37,567 nt of DNA from Corynebacterium sp. HMSC036D02 (GTDB lineage: Bacteria > Actinomycetota > Actinomycetes > Mycobacteriales > Mycobacteriaceae). Below the pieces are notes generated by a model that worked only from the letters and a program-made list of their open reading frames with translations, was not told the DNA's origin and did no database searches. This document shows, in pieces, positions 16,634-24,683 of this stretch; positions within the stretch are counted from its first letter, which is position 1, and each line of letters starts with the position of its first letter. The stretch covers positions 979 through 38,545 of the forward strand of contig NZ_KV827699.1 of NCBI RefSeq assembly GCF_001836165.1, in the 5' to 3' direction. Position numbers and translations under genes: made by a program.

Positions 16634-16729
16634 CCCCAGACCTGGAACCCGCAACCTGCAGGTGGGCGTCGGCAAGCGCTTGGCGACGCCCCACCACCCA
16701 CCTGCAGGTTGCGGGATCGAGGTCTGGGG
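16634..16729. repeat. 96-bp palindromic element
   Basis: The outer arms 16634-16666 and 16697-16729 are inverted copies matching at 31 of 33 positions. Each arm holds the self-complementary ACCTGCAGGT. The centre carries a second dyad at 16667-16688 (CGTCGGCAAGC against GCTTGGCGACG, one mismatch). It lies between two genes of the same strand and could act as a terminator for the DUF1846 gene. Its size and nested symmetry are more like a repetitive palindrome or mobile miniature element. Confidence 0.75.
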
Positions 16730-16793
16730 CTTTGGGTTAAGAGCGGTTGCAGCGTTGGGCCCAAAAGATTGGGGTTTTACCTCGCAGCGGGCC

Positions 16794-16799
16794 TAGACT
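16794..16799 (+). promoter_or_regulatory. Predicted -10 for leaderless trhO mRNA
   Basis: TAGACT, 7 nt before GTG 16807. A TTGGGG at 16769-16774 might serve as a weak -35, at 19-bp spacing. Confidence 0.45.
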
Positions 16800-16806
16800 T
16801 GCGGGC

Positions 16807-17736
16807 GTGACTATTGGCAAGATTCTCCTCTACTACTGCTTCACTCCCATTGAGGATCCCACCGCGATCATGCTGTGGCAGCGTAACCTCTGCGAGAAGC
16901 TCGGGCTGAAGGGCCGCATCCTCATCTCGGAGCACGGCATCAACGGCACCGTGGGCGGGGACATGGAGGCCTGCAAGCGCTACGTGCGCGAAACCCGCGA
17001 GTACCCGGGCTTCAAGAAGATGGAGTTCAAGTGGTCCGAGGGCGGTGCGGAGGACTTCCCGCGCCTCTCGGTCAAGGTGCGCGATGAGATCGTGGCCTTC
17101 GGCGCGCCGGGCGAGCTCAAGGTGGATGAGAACGGCGTCATCGGCGGTGGTGTCCACCTCAAGCCCGAAGAGGTCAACAAGTTGGTGGAGGAGCGTGGCG
17201 AGGAGGTCGTCTTCTTCGACGGCCGCAACGCCATGGAGGCGGAAATCGGCAAATTCAAGAATGCCGTGGTGCCGGATGTGCGTACGACCCACGACTTCAT
17301 CGCCGAACTCGAGTCCGGCAAGTATGACTGGATGAAGGATAAGCCCGTGGTCTCCTATTGCACGGGCGGCATCCGCTGCGAAATCCTCTCCGCGCTGATG
17401 AAGAACCGGGGCTTTAACGAGGTCTATCAGATTGACGGCGGCATTGTCCGCTACGGCGAAAAGTACGGCAACGATGGCCTGTGGGAAGGCTCGATGTATG
17501 TCTTTGACAAGCGCATGCACCACGAGTTTGGCCAGGGCCTAGAGGATCCAGGCTTTATTCAGCTCGGCCACTGCGTGCATTGTGGGAAGGGGACGAATAC
17601 CTTCCACAATTGCATTAATGAGGACACCTGCCGCAAGCAGGTGCTCATCTGTGATGATTGCATCCAGCACGTAGAGACACAGCACTGTGGGCGCCCAGAT
17701 TGCGCCGAGGTGGCTGCGTCCCAGGCACAGGCCTAG
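16807..17736 (+). CDS. trhO: tRNA uridine(34) hydroxylase TrhO (rhodanese-like)
   Basis: This 309-aa enzyme belongs to the YceA/TrhO family, which uses oxygen to make 5-hydroxyuridine at tRNA position 34. The N-terminal acylphosphatase-like domain has [16 protein letters not shown] (residues 37-51). The rhodanese domain carries the active-site loop CTGGIRCE with C185. The C-terminal cysteine-rich region ([15 protein letters not shown]) probably binds zinc. I chose GTG 16807 because the sequence before it is promoter-like and not family-like. Its TAG stop overlaps the opposing gene's stop in the palindrome CTAG. Confidence 0.9.
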   Translation: MTIGKILLYYCFTPIEDPTAIMLWQRNLCEKLGLKGRILISEHGINGTVGGDMEACKRYVRETREYPGFKKMEFKWSEGGAEDFPRLSVKVRDEIVAFGAPGELKVDENGVIGGGVHLKPEEVNKLVEERGEEVVFFDGRNAMEAEIGKFKNAVVPDVRTTHDFIAELESGKYDWMKDKPVVSYCTGGIRCEILSALMKNRGFNEVYQIDGGIVRYGEKYGNDGLWEGSMYVFDKRMHHEFGQGLEDPGFIQLGHCVHCGKGTNTFHNCINEDTCRKQVLICDDCIQHVETQHCGRPDCAEVAASQAQA

Positions 17737-18215
17737 TTTTCGAGAACCGGGGCCAGCAGGATCTGGATATCGTTGATGCACCAGATCATGAAGTTGCCGG
17801 CCATGACCCAGAAGATGGCCATCCAGCCGCGCCAGCGCACGTAAGCCTTGAGTTTGCGCACCATAATGACTGCGCAGCCGATCATGCCAATGAAGGGGAT
17901 GATCAGCGTCGTCGTGGCGAACACGGCGCGCTGGGTCCTCGTGCAGAGCCAAGCGGCGTATTCGGCTTGCAGGCAGTTGGTTGTGGTTCCAGCGACCTTG
18001 AAGATGCCCGCGAGGAGAAGCGCATAGAGCGCCGAACCGACGAGGATGAAAATCATAAACCACAGCGCTTGGCGCGAGGAACGGCGATTAGCCTCGGCGA
18101 CGGTGAGGGGATCGGGTTCGTCGGCAAGCTCGTCAAAGCTGCGAGGCTCAGGGCGAGGCAGGTTGGTATAGTCCGCGTCGGACGTGAGATCGTTTTCGGG
18201 GTGCTCTGCTGCCAT
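17733..18215 (-). CDS. Membrane protein of unknown function, 160 aa
   Basis: I do not recognise this protein. The first 48 residues are polar and acidic, followed by three hydrophobic helices (about 50-72, 98-118 and 132-156). A loop with two cysteines ([21 protein letters not shown]) lies between helices one and two, probably outside the cell, and could form a disulfide. It starts 11 bp after the universal stress protein gene on the same strand. TAGACT, which includes that gene's stop codon, lies 8 nt before ATG 18215. Confidence 0.75.
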   Translation of the reverse strand: MAAEHPENDLTSDADYTNLPRPEPRSFDELADEPDPLTVAEANRRSSRQALWFMIFILVGSALYALLLAGIFKVAGTTTNCLQAEYAAWLCTRTQRAVFATTTLIIPFIGMIGCAVIMVRKLKAYVRWRGWMAIFWVMAGNFMIWCINDIQILLAPVLEN

Positions 18216-18223
18216 GGTTTGTC

Positions 18224-18229
18224 AGTCTA
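18224..18229 (-). promoter_or_regulatory. Predicted -10 overlapping the usp stop codon
   Basis: TAGACT on the minus strand begins with the TAG stop of the universal stress protein gene and lies 8 nt before ATG 18215. Confidence 0.35.
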
Positions 18230-19210
18230 ACGTGCTTCTTTATCGTAGGTGCTGGGGCAGACCAGTACTGGAACGCCCAGGTGGGGAAGCAGCTCGGTGG
18301 CGGTGCTGCCGATGAAGACGCGTTCGATGGGCCCCATGGGAGAGGAACCCAAGCAGAGCAGATCGCCCTTCTTCCACTTCAGTGAATCCACCGCGCCGGA
18401 CCAACCATGGCCGCTGCCGATGGCCGTCGTGACCGAAAGCTCGGGGTAGGCATCCGCGATGAAATCGTGCGCCCGGTCCAACAGTGAGAGTGAGTGCTCG
18501 CGCCAATTGGGGGCATCGGAGGGAAAGGTCGGAGAGTATTCGAGGGGGACGTCGACAAGCCCCTTGGGGGAAAACGCCAGGATACGCAGGGGGATTCCGC
18601 CGCGCTGTGCAATGCATGCGGCATGCAGGAGGGCGGGGTCGTCGGCACTGCCCAAGTCGGTGAAGGCGAAATTGATGCGGGTGACGCCGTGCTTGGACAG
18701 CTTGATGCCACGCGGGATGAGACCGACAGGGAGGGGCGAATAGTGCAGAAGCGCGTCAGCAGTAGAACCAGAGAAGAAACGGCCCTTCGGCGCGGATTGA
18801 TTGGCCCCAAGGAGGATGACGCTCGCTTTGAAATCCTCAGCCGCCTGCTCCAAGAGCTGTGGGCGAGAAGGCCCTGCCAAGAGAACGGAGACGTTTTTAT
18901 CGAGCTGGTCCTTATCCACCCCGGCTGCGTGCAAGGCCTGCTTGACGGCGCGTTCGCAGGTGGCGTGCTCCTTCTTGAACCACTTCTTGTAGGAACCGCT
19001 GAGCTTGCTGAGCGACGTCACGGTGAGGGGCTGCGAAATCGTTGAAACCACGCGAATCCGAACGGAGGTGGAACGCGCGAGCCACGCTGCAAACTCGATG
19101 GCCTCCGTGCCGGTGGAGCTAGGGCTCCACGACACGAGGACGCGGAGCGGAGGGAGCTGGTCGTCCGGGGAGCATGGCCCTTCCGCAGGGTGTGAAGAAT
19201 TCTTAGCCAT
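18227..19210 (-). CDS. Universal stress protein, two tandem Usp domains
   Basis: This is a 327-aa protein with two UspA-like domains. The first (about 20-160) begins PPLRVLVSWSPSSTGTEAIEFAAWLA and closes with ILLGANQSAPKGRFFSGSTADALLHYSPLPVGLIP. The second (about 175-325) closes with CLGSSPMGPIERVFIGSTATELLPHLGVPVLVCPS. The closing G-2x-G-9x-G(S/T) motifs suggest ATP binding. Such proteins act in stress and starvation survival. It lies downstream of a MarR regulator on the same strand, with two hairpins in the 83-bp gap, so co-regulation is likely. Confidence 0.88.
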   Translation of the reverse strand: MAKNSSHPAEGPCSPDDQLPPLRVLVSWSPSSTGTEAIEFAAWLARSTSVRIRVVSTISQPLTVTSLSKLSGSYKKWFKKEHATCERAVKQALHAAGVDKDQLDKNVSVLLAGPSRPQLLEQAAEDFKASVILLGANQSAPKGRFFSGSTADALLHYSPLPVGLIPRGIKLSKHGVTRINFAFTDLGSADDPALLHAACIAQRGGIPLRILAFSPKGLVDVPLEYSPTFPSDAPNWREHSLSLLDRAHDFIADAYPELSVTTAIGSGHGWSGAVDSLKWKKGDLLCLGSSPMGPIERVFIGSTATELLPHLGVPVLVCPSTYDKEAR

Positions 19211-19225
19211 TCAATAAAAAGTTCG

Positions 19226-19284
19226 GGGTCGTTTTCTTCATTATCGACCCTTCATGCCGGAAAATAAAATCCGCTCTACCGGCA
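19226..19284. repeat. Two hairpins between the MarR and usp genes
   Basis: GGGTCG (19226-19231) pairs with CGACCC (19245-19250), and TGCCGG (19255-19260) pairs with CCGGCA (19279-19284). The loop of the first holds GATAAT on the minus strand, a possible -10 for usp. The pair could attenuate read-through from the MarR gene or bind the regulator. Confidence 0.4.
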
Positions 19285-19293
19285 CTTTTTGGT

Positions 19294-19773
19294 CTATTTC
19301 CCTTCCATGATTGGACGGTAGACATCGGCAAGCTTGGAGATGAGATTGACCAAAGTGTCAGCGTCCTTGATGTCCTCTGGGTCGAGCCAGCGCAGGATCT
19401 CAGCCAAAGCTGCCGCGCGTTGGCGGGAGACAATGGTCAGCTCGGATTCCCCGAGCTGGGTGAGGGCGACGAGTACGCCGCGGCGGTCTTTTTCATCGCG
19501 GTGCCGTTCCACGAAGCCTTGGCGCTCCAATTGGTATAGCGCATTGGAGGCGGTCGGCATTCGGATGAGTTCTGCTTGCGCGATGGTGCTCACGCGGGAG
19601 GGGCCGCGCATGCGCAGCTGGTTCATGATGGAGACCTGCGACGTTGTCAGGGACGTGCCCTCCGTGGTGCGCTGGAAGATGAGCATGAGCTTGTTGAGCG
19701 CCGGCTGGATCTGGCGGGCGACTTCCAGGGCATCCTCATAGGGGACTGGGGATTCAATAGTTTCTTCACTCAT
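19294..19773 (-). CDS. MarR-family transcriptional regulator
   Basis: This is a 159-aa regulator with a winged helix: SLTTSQVSIMNQLRMRGPSRVSTIAQAELIRMPTASNALYQLERQGFVERHRDEKDRRGVLVALTQLG (about residues 40-108), with the wing DRRG typical of MarR. Helical ends form the dimer interface. The neighbouring usp gene is a probable target. It is divergent from the DUF5318 gene, and both starts look leaderless (TACACT 8 nt before ATG 19773). C. glutamicum has a cell-envelope stress regulator of this class (MalR), but orthology is not shown here. Confidence 0.87.
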   Translation of the reverse strand: MSEETIESPVPYEDALEVARQIQPALNKLMLIFQRTTEGTSLTTSQVSIMNQLRMRGPSRVSTIAQAELIRMPTASNALYQLERQGFVERHRDEKDRRGVLVALTQLGESELTIVSRQRAAALAEILRWLDPEDIKDADTLVNLISKLADVYRPIMEGK

Positions 19774-19781
19774 GGAAAATA

Positions 19782-19787
19782 AGTGTA
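19782..19787 (-). promoter_or_regulatory. Predicted -10 for leaderless marR mRNA
   Basis: TACACT on the minus strand, 8 nt before ATG 19773. Confidence 0.35.
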
Positions 19788-19885
19788 GCTAGGAATCACG
19801 GGGTTCGGTAGTTAGTTATTTAAAAAATTAGGTGTTCTATCACGAAATGTTTAGGAGCACTCTAGATTGTTAGCGTCGCCGGCAC

Positions 19886-19891
19886 TACACT
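19886..19891 (+). promoter_or_regulatory. Predicted -10 for leaderless DUF5318 mRNA
   Basis: TACACT on the plus strand, 7 nt before GTG 19899. The AT-rich stretch between the two divergent promoters (about 19815-19850) could hold the MarR operator. Confidence 0.4.
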
Positions 19892-19898
19892 GTCCGGC

Positions 19899-20303
19899 GT
19901 GAATTCTCCGTCTAAGGCAGAGCCGGCAAAGGCAAAGCCAGCCGTGGCCTACCGCAATGAGGTCTCCTATGAATGGGAGCGCGCGCAACATCTGCGTGAA
20001 CTTCGTGCGGGGAAGCTCGGGCGCGAAGAGGTATGCGATGCCGATTTTCTCCTTCGTGCTGCGGCGAAGCACCACGGCGTCGACATGCACAAGCCGTGCC
20101 CAGTCTGCGGTGAGGAAATGCGGCTAACTCGGTGGGTATACGGAGATGCCTTGAAACGCCGAGCAGGCAGCGCGCGGAGCGAAATAGAAATCGCGGAGAT
20201 AGCCTCCGAGGGAATCGAATTCACCGTGCATTTCGTGGAAGTGTGTCCGGCGTGCCGCTGGAATCATCTGCTTCGAGCCGCCACGGTCTATGCTCTAGGG
20301 TAG
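19899..20303 (+). CDS. DUF5318-like zinc-ribbon protein
   Basis: This is a 134-aa soluble protein. Two CxxC pairs, CPVCGEE (about 87-93) and CPACRWNH (about 115-122), form a likely zinc ribbon. The N-terminus is Ala/Lys-rich. The gene sits directly before ponA, the place of Rv0049 in Mycobacterium tuberculosis, whose family is DUF5318 of unknown function. The conserved order suggests a link to cell-wall synthesis or growth, but nothing in the sequence shows this. The start GTG has no Shine-Dalgarno; TACACT lies 7 nt upstream. Confidence 0.8.
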   Translation: MNSPSKAEPAKAKPAVAYRNEVSYEWERAQHLRELRAGKLGREEVCDADFLLRAAAKHHGVDMHKPCPVCGEEMRLTRWVYGDALKRRAGSARSEIEIAEIASEGIEFTVHFVEVCPACRWNHLLRAATVYALG

Positions 20304-20379
20304 TTTTGGCTTCCCAGTTCGCGCCGGTAAGCTGCATATATTTACAGTTTCTGTACAGGATTGATGAGGACACGGATCA

Positions 20380-22596
20380 GTGACCGAGAAGGAAACCTCT
20401 GGGCGAAAGTCCGGTAAAAGTAGGAAGAGCCCCTCGCGCAGCGCACGGCATTCGTCGAGCTCTAAACGCCGCTGGCCGTGGATCGTGCTCACTGTCTTAT
20501 TTGTTTTGGTGGGCATCCCCGCCCTTCTCTTCGGCTTCGCGTATACGCAGTACGACGTCCCGGAGCCCGAGGAGCTGCAGCCGAGTCAGATTTCCACCAT
20601 CGTCGCCGGCGATGGGGAAACGCAGTTGGCCAAGCTGGTTCCGCCTGAGGGCAACCGGCGCCAGGTGACCCTGGACGAGATCCCGGATTATGTAGAGGGA
20701 TCCGTGCTGGCCGCCGAGGACCGCGAGTTCTGGACCAACTCAGGCTTTTCCTTCACTGGATTGGGCCGCGCTGTCTTGGGCAAGCTCACGGGCGACAGCA
20801 CTGCCGGCGGTGGTTCCACGATCACCCAGCAGTACGTAAAGAACACACTGGTGGGTGATGAATACTCCTACGTTCGCAAGATTCGTGAGCTCATCTACTC
20901 GGTGAAGATGACCAACGAGTGGTCCAAGGAAGAAATCCTCAACGCCTACCTCAATACGGTCTACTTCGGCCGTAATGCTTATGGCATCGAGGCTGCATCT
21001 AACGCCTACTTCAACAAGGACGCTAAGGACCTCACCGTAGAGGAAGGCGCTGTGCTCGCCGGCCTCATCCAGTCTCCATCCGTGTTGGATCCGTGGGTGG
21101 ATGAGGAACGCTCGCAGGCCCGTTGGAACTACGTCATGGATGGTCTCGTCGAGATGGGCGAGCTGGATTCGGCTGAACGTTCCCAGATGGCCTTCCCGGA
21201 GACGCGCGACCCGGGCGAGTACTCTGCCTACACCGAGGCGCCCGGCGCCTATGGGCACATCAAGAACCAAGTCACCGGCGAGTTGGCACGCGTGGGAATC
21301 ACCGAGGACCAGCTGGCCACCGGTGGCCTCAAGGTGACCACCACCATTGATATGACTGTGCAAAACGCGTCGACCGACGCCGCCCACGAGCAGCTTGCCG
21401 TGCTGCAGGAGGACGCTCGTGCCGCAGCCGTGACCATCGACCCAGCAACGGGCGCTGTGCGCGGTTACTTTGGCGGCGATGACTCGAATGGTTGGGACTA
21501 CGCTAACTCCCCGCTGCAGACCGGCTCGGTCTTTAAGATCATGGCGCTGGCCGCGGCCCTCCAGCAGGGCATTGACCTCAACACCTATTACTCCTCCGCT
21601 CCCTACCAACTGCCTGGTTCCCAGACCGTGACCAACGTGGGCGGCGGCTGTGGAAGCTGTTCCATCGCTGAGGCACTGAAGAATTCTTATAACACGTCCT
21701 TCCTGCGCCTCCAGGATGACCTGGAAAACAAGATGCAGGACACCGCGGACATGGCCCACGCGTTGGGCGTCGCCCGCAGCCTGCCGGGGATTGAGAAGAC
21801 CCTGACGGAAAACGGTGGCACGCCGTACGAAGGCGTGGTGTTGGGCCAGTACCAGTCCCGTCCGCTCGATATGGCAACCGCCATGGCTACCTTGACCAAC
21901 CAGGGCGTCTGGCACCAGCCGCACTTCGTACAGAAGGTAGAAAACGCCGCCGGCGAGGTCCTCTACGAGAATCCGACCGATGGCGGTGAGCGCCGTGTCT
22001 CCGCCAACGTGGCTAATAACGTTATTTCTGCGATGCAGCCGATTGCGGCATGGTCGAATGGCGCACTGGCTGGTGGACGCCCGTCGGCCTCCAAGACTGG
22101 TACCACCCAGCTGGGTGATACAGGTACAAACAAAGATGCCTGGATGGTTGGTTCCACGCCTCAGCTGGCTACAGCAGTGTGGGTAGGCACGGCTGATAAC
22201 ACCTCCGCAATCTTTAATCAGTGGGGCGGAATCATGTACGGCTCGGACGCACCGACGAAGATCTGGAAGTCCATCTTGGACACCTCTCTGGCCAACGTCG
22301 AGCAGCAGTCCTTCCCGCAGGCTTATCCGATTCACTATGGCGTCGGCAGCTGGGGCTCCGGGTATGTCTATGACCCGAGCCAGAGCACCACGTGGAACCA
22401 GGCACCGGCAAGCCCGGAGAACGAGGGCGACGAGGAAGCGCCAGCCGAAGACGGCGAGAACCACGATGAGGGACGGGGGGAGACCCCAGGCCAGCCAGCG
22501 CAGCCTGAGCAACCGGCCCAACCCGCAGAGCCCGAGGTCCCTTCGCTCGATGACATTCTCAATGGAGATGGACTCGACCAATTACTTGGTCAATAG
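20380..22596 (+). CDS. ponA: Class A penicillin-binding protein (PBP1-type)
   Basis: This 738-aa membrane-anchored enzyme polymerises and crosslinks peptidoglycan. After a basic cytoplasmic tail (1-32) comes one helix (33-55). The GT51 transglycosylase domain has EDREFW (catalytic E113) and GGSTITQQYVKNTL (144-157). The transpeptidase domain has SVFK (nucleophile S383), SYN (436-438) and KTGTT (572-576). The C-terminal tail (about 670-738) is acidic and rich in Pro, Gln and Glu. The GTG start follows GAGGA (20366-20370) by 9 nt. Gene order matches ponA1 of mycobacteria. Confidence 0.93.
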   Translation: MTEKETSGRKSGKSRKSPSRSARHSSSSKRRWPWIVLTVLFVLVGIPALLFGFAYTQYDVPEPEELQPSQISTIVAGDGETQLAKLVPPEGNRRQVTLDEIPDYVEGSVLAAEDREFWTNSGFSFTGLGRAVLGKLTGDSTAGGGSTITQQYVKNTLVGDEYSYVRKIRELIYSVKMTNEWSKEEILNAYLNTVYFGRNAYGIEAASNAYFNKDAKDLTVEEGAVLAGLIQSPSVLDPWVDEERSQARWNYVMDGLVEMGELDSAERSQMAFPETRDPGEYSAYTEAPGAYGHIKNQVTGELARVGITEDQLATGGLKVTTTIDMTVQNASTDAAHEQLAVLQEDARAAAVTIDPATGAVRGYFGGDDSNGWDYANSPLQTGSVFKIMALAAALQQGIDLNTYYSSAPYQLPGSQTVTNVGGGCGSCSIAEALKNSYNTSFLRLQDDLENKMQDTADMAHALGVARSLPGIEKTLTENGGTPYEGVVLGQYQSRPLDMATAMATLTNQGVWHQPHFVQKVENAAGEVLYENPTDGGERRVSANVANNVISAMQPIAAWSNGALAGGRPSASKTGTTQLGDTGTNKDAWMVGSTPQLATAVWVGTADNTSAIFNQWGGIMYGSDAPTKIWKSILDTSLANVEQQSFPQAYPIHYGVGSWGSGYVYDPSQSTTWNQAPASPENEGDEEAPAEDGENHDEGRGETPGQPAQPEQPAQPAEPEVPSLDDILNGDGLDQLLGQ

Positions 22597-22611
22597 GAGA
22601 TTGATCGCCCG

Positions 22612-24015
22612 GTGAGCCATCACACTACTTCGCAGATCGTGTCTCTCTCATCTGAGTCTATGACCCGCAACGCGGTCGACGCCTTGGGTGGGCCGACGGG
22701 GCGCTTTGCTCGTTCGGCCTATTCCGGGTGGTGGACGCCCCTGCGCGTGGCTATCACGCTGGCGTGGACGTTTTTGGCATTTGGGTTTTTGAGTAAGGCA
22801 ACCTGTGCGGGTAGTCGCCGGGGCGAGGATGGCCTCATCAGCCTGAACTGGGATGGCAACCGCCAATACACGGCCTTTTGCTACAACGACATCGTCCCGC
22901 TCTATGGTGGGCGCGGACTCGATCAGCCGGGCTTCCCCTATGCCTATTCCTGGGTTGAGGGCGATCTCACCCGCTACATGGAGTACCCGGTACTGGCTGG
23001 CCTCTTCCAGGGAGCCGTCGGATGGCTGGCGCGCACCACCTATCCGGCGGTCGAGTGGCTTGGGATGGCAGATGTCAGCTGGTACTTTGGGCTGACCGCG
23101 TTCATCATGTCCCTCGTGTGGGTCGGTACGGTGGTGATGGTCTTCCAGCTCACGGGTAACCGGGCATGGGACACCATCCTCATGGCGGCCAGCCCGCTCG
23201 TGGTTATTCACGCTTTTACGAACTGGGACATCCCGTCGGTGGCCTTCATGGCGGGCGCGCTTCTTGCAGTGACAAAGCGTAAGAACTGGCTCGCCGGCAT
23301 CCTCATTGGGCTCGGCACAGCGTTTAAGCTGTGGCCCCTGTTTATCTTGGGCGCTTTTTTGGTGCTGGCCATCCGCCACAAGCGCTGGGCGCCTTTCTTC
23401 AAGATGTTCGCGGCAACCGCTGTGACGTGGCTCGTGGTGAACCTTCCCGTGGCGCTGGCCTACCCCGAAGCCTGGGGCGAGTTCTTCAGGCTCAATCAGG
23501 AACGCGGTGCGGAGTGGACCACGATCTATGCGCTGTTGAGCCGCGTGACGGGCGTGGGCTTCGAAGCGGACTTCCTCAACACCTTCTCCCTCGTGGCTTT
23601 CCTGGCGTGCTGCGCGGCAATCGCCATCATGGGGCTCAAGACACCGCGTGCGCCGCGGGTGGCTGAGATGATCTATCTCATCATCATGGCCTTCTTGATC
23701 TTTAACAAAGTGTGGTCGCCGCAGTACTCACTGTGGCTCGTCGTACCGGCGCTCTTGGCCCTGCCACGTTGGCGTCTCATCTTTAGCTGGGCGCTTGCCG
23801 ACGCCCTCCTCTGGCCCATCCTTACCTGGCACATGCTCGGGGCTGAGAACAAGGGCCTGCCGCACGAGATGCTGGATATCGCGGTGATTACCCGTGATGG
23901 CTTCATCATCGCCATCGGCGTACTGATCATCCGTCAGATGTGGGGCAAATCGGAAGATAAGGTCCGTGCTGCGCACGGCGGTAGGGATCCATTGGCGGGG
24001 GATTTTGCGCGATGA
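22612..24015 (+). CDS. GT87-like polyprenol-phosphate-mannose dependent transferase
   Basis: This is a 467-aa integral membrane protein with about nine to eleven helices. An acidic first external loop with RYMEYPVLAG and the cytosolic-side segment AGILIGLGTAFKLWPLFILGAFL follow the pattern of GT-C mannosyltransferases of family GT87. Such enzymes add mannose to lipoglycans outside the membrane. It sits where Rv0051 lies in mycobacteria. The acceptor is unknown. The start GTG is 15 bp after the ponA stop, with AGGAGA overlapping that stop. The gene ends in an ATGA overlap with the next small ORF. Confidence 0.78.
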   Translation: MSHHTTSQIVSLSSESMTRNAVDALGGPTGRFARSAYSGWWTPLRVAITLAWTFLAFGFLSKATCAGSRRGEDGLISLNWDGNRQYTAFCYNDIVPLYGGRGLDQPGFPYAYSWVEGDLTRYMEYPVLAGLFQGAVGWLARTTYPAVEWLGMADVSWYFGLTAFIMSLVWVGTVVMVFQLTGNRAWDTILMAASPLVVIHAFTNWDIPSVAFMAGALLAVTKRKNWLAGILIGLGTAFKLWPLFILGAFLVLAIRHKRWAPFFKMFAATAVTWLVVNLPVALAYPEAWGEFFRLNQERGAEWTTIYALLSRVTGVGFEADFLNTFSLVAFLACCAAIAIMGLKTPRAPRVAEMIYLIIMAFLIFNKVWSPQYSLWLVVPALLALPRWRLIFSWALADALLWPILTWHMLGAENKGLPHEMLDIAVITRDGFIIAIGVLIIRQMWGKSEDKVRAAHGGRDPLAGDFAR

Positions 24016-24194
24016 CTATGACGATCCTGGGCATCATTTCCATCACGCTGGGTTTTATTTGCGTGTTGAGCGCCTATTACCTTTTTCAGCGCTCTAAAGA
24101 CCGCACCTGGCCCATTGTGCTGGGGCTGCTGGCCCTCCTGTTTCTCACCGTGATTCCTGCTGGTTCGGCGATCTTTGTCGCGGCGACCCACTAG
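24012..24194 (+). CDS. Small membrane protein, 60 aa
   Basis: It has two hydrophobic helices (about 4-24 and 33-57) separated by a basic turn QRSKDRTWP. The ATG overlaps the stop of the GT87-like gene (ATGA), so translation is coupled. The close coupling suggests a partner of that transferase, but I know of no characterised family. Confidence 0.65.
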   Translation: MTMTILGIISITLGFICVLSAYYLFQRSKDRTWPIVLGLLALLFLTVIPAGSAIFVAATH

Positions 24195-24241
24195 AGGCGG
24201 CCGAGGATATAAGGGATTTCCTTTTCCGCCGGTCAGTGCGG

Positions 24242-24247
24242 TACTGT
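24242..24247 (+). promoter_or_regulatory. Possible -10 of the rpsF-ssb-rplI operon
   Basis: TACTGT would start transcription near 24254 and give a leader of about 90 nt before rpsF. The -35 region is not clear. Confidence 0.3.
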
Positions 24248-24253
24248 GTGAGA

Positions 24254-24330
24254 GTTGCTTGACGCAACAGACCCTCCTGCCATATCCGCAAAGGTGATAT
24301 GGCCGATACCAATTACTAGACCATAGGAGG
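24254..24330 (+). promoter_or_regulatory. Structured rpsF leader, candidate S6:S18 autoregulatory element
   Basis: A first small hairpin pairs GTTGC (24254-24258) with GCAAC (24263-24267). A second has a perfect 8-bp stem GCCATATC (24279-24286) / GATATGGC (24296-24303) with a 9-nt loop beginning CGC. Flanking it, CCTCCT (24273-24278) is fully complementary to the Shine-Dalgarno AGGAGG (24325-24330). Ribosomal S6 with S18 is known to repress its own operon through leader RNA in many bacteria. Confidence 0.5.
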
Positions 24331-24341
24331 TGATGAGGTCC

Positions 24342-24632
24342 GTGCGTCACTACGAAGTCATGATCATTCTGGATCCTAATCAGGATGAGCGCACCGTAAC
24401 CCCGTCCCTAGACAAGTTCCTCGAGGCAATCCGCAAGGATGGCGGCAAAGTCGAAAAGGTTGACGTGTGGGGCAAGCGCCGTCTTGCATACCCGATCAAC
24501 AAGAAGGAAGAGGGCATCTACGCAGTCGTGGAGCTGGAGTGTGAATCCCACTCCGTTCTCGAGCTCGATCGCCGTCTGAACCTGAACGACTCCATTCTGC
24601 GTACCAAGGTTCTGCGCACCGACAGCAAATAG
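24342..24632 (+). CDS. rpsF: 30S ribosomal protein bS6
   Basis: This is a 96-aa protein starting [19 protein letters not shown] and containing [24 protein letters not shown], the S6 core. I chose GTG 24342, which gives the family's usual N-terminus; AGGAGG ends 11 nt upstream. An ATG three codons earlier is only 2 nt from that Shine-Dalgarno. It binds S18 in the small-subunit platform. ssb and rplI follow on the same strand. Confidence 0.93.
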   Translation: MRHYEVMIILDPNQDERTVTPSLDKFLEAIRKDGGKVEKVDVWGKRRLAYPINKKEEGIYAVVELECESHSVLELDRRLNLNDSILRTKVLRTDSK

Positions 24633-24683
24633 CGGATACTGGGTTTCGAGCAATCCACGTAACCGATATTAAGGAGTAAAGAC

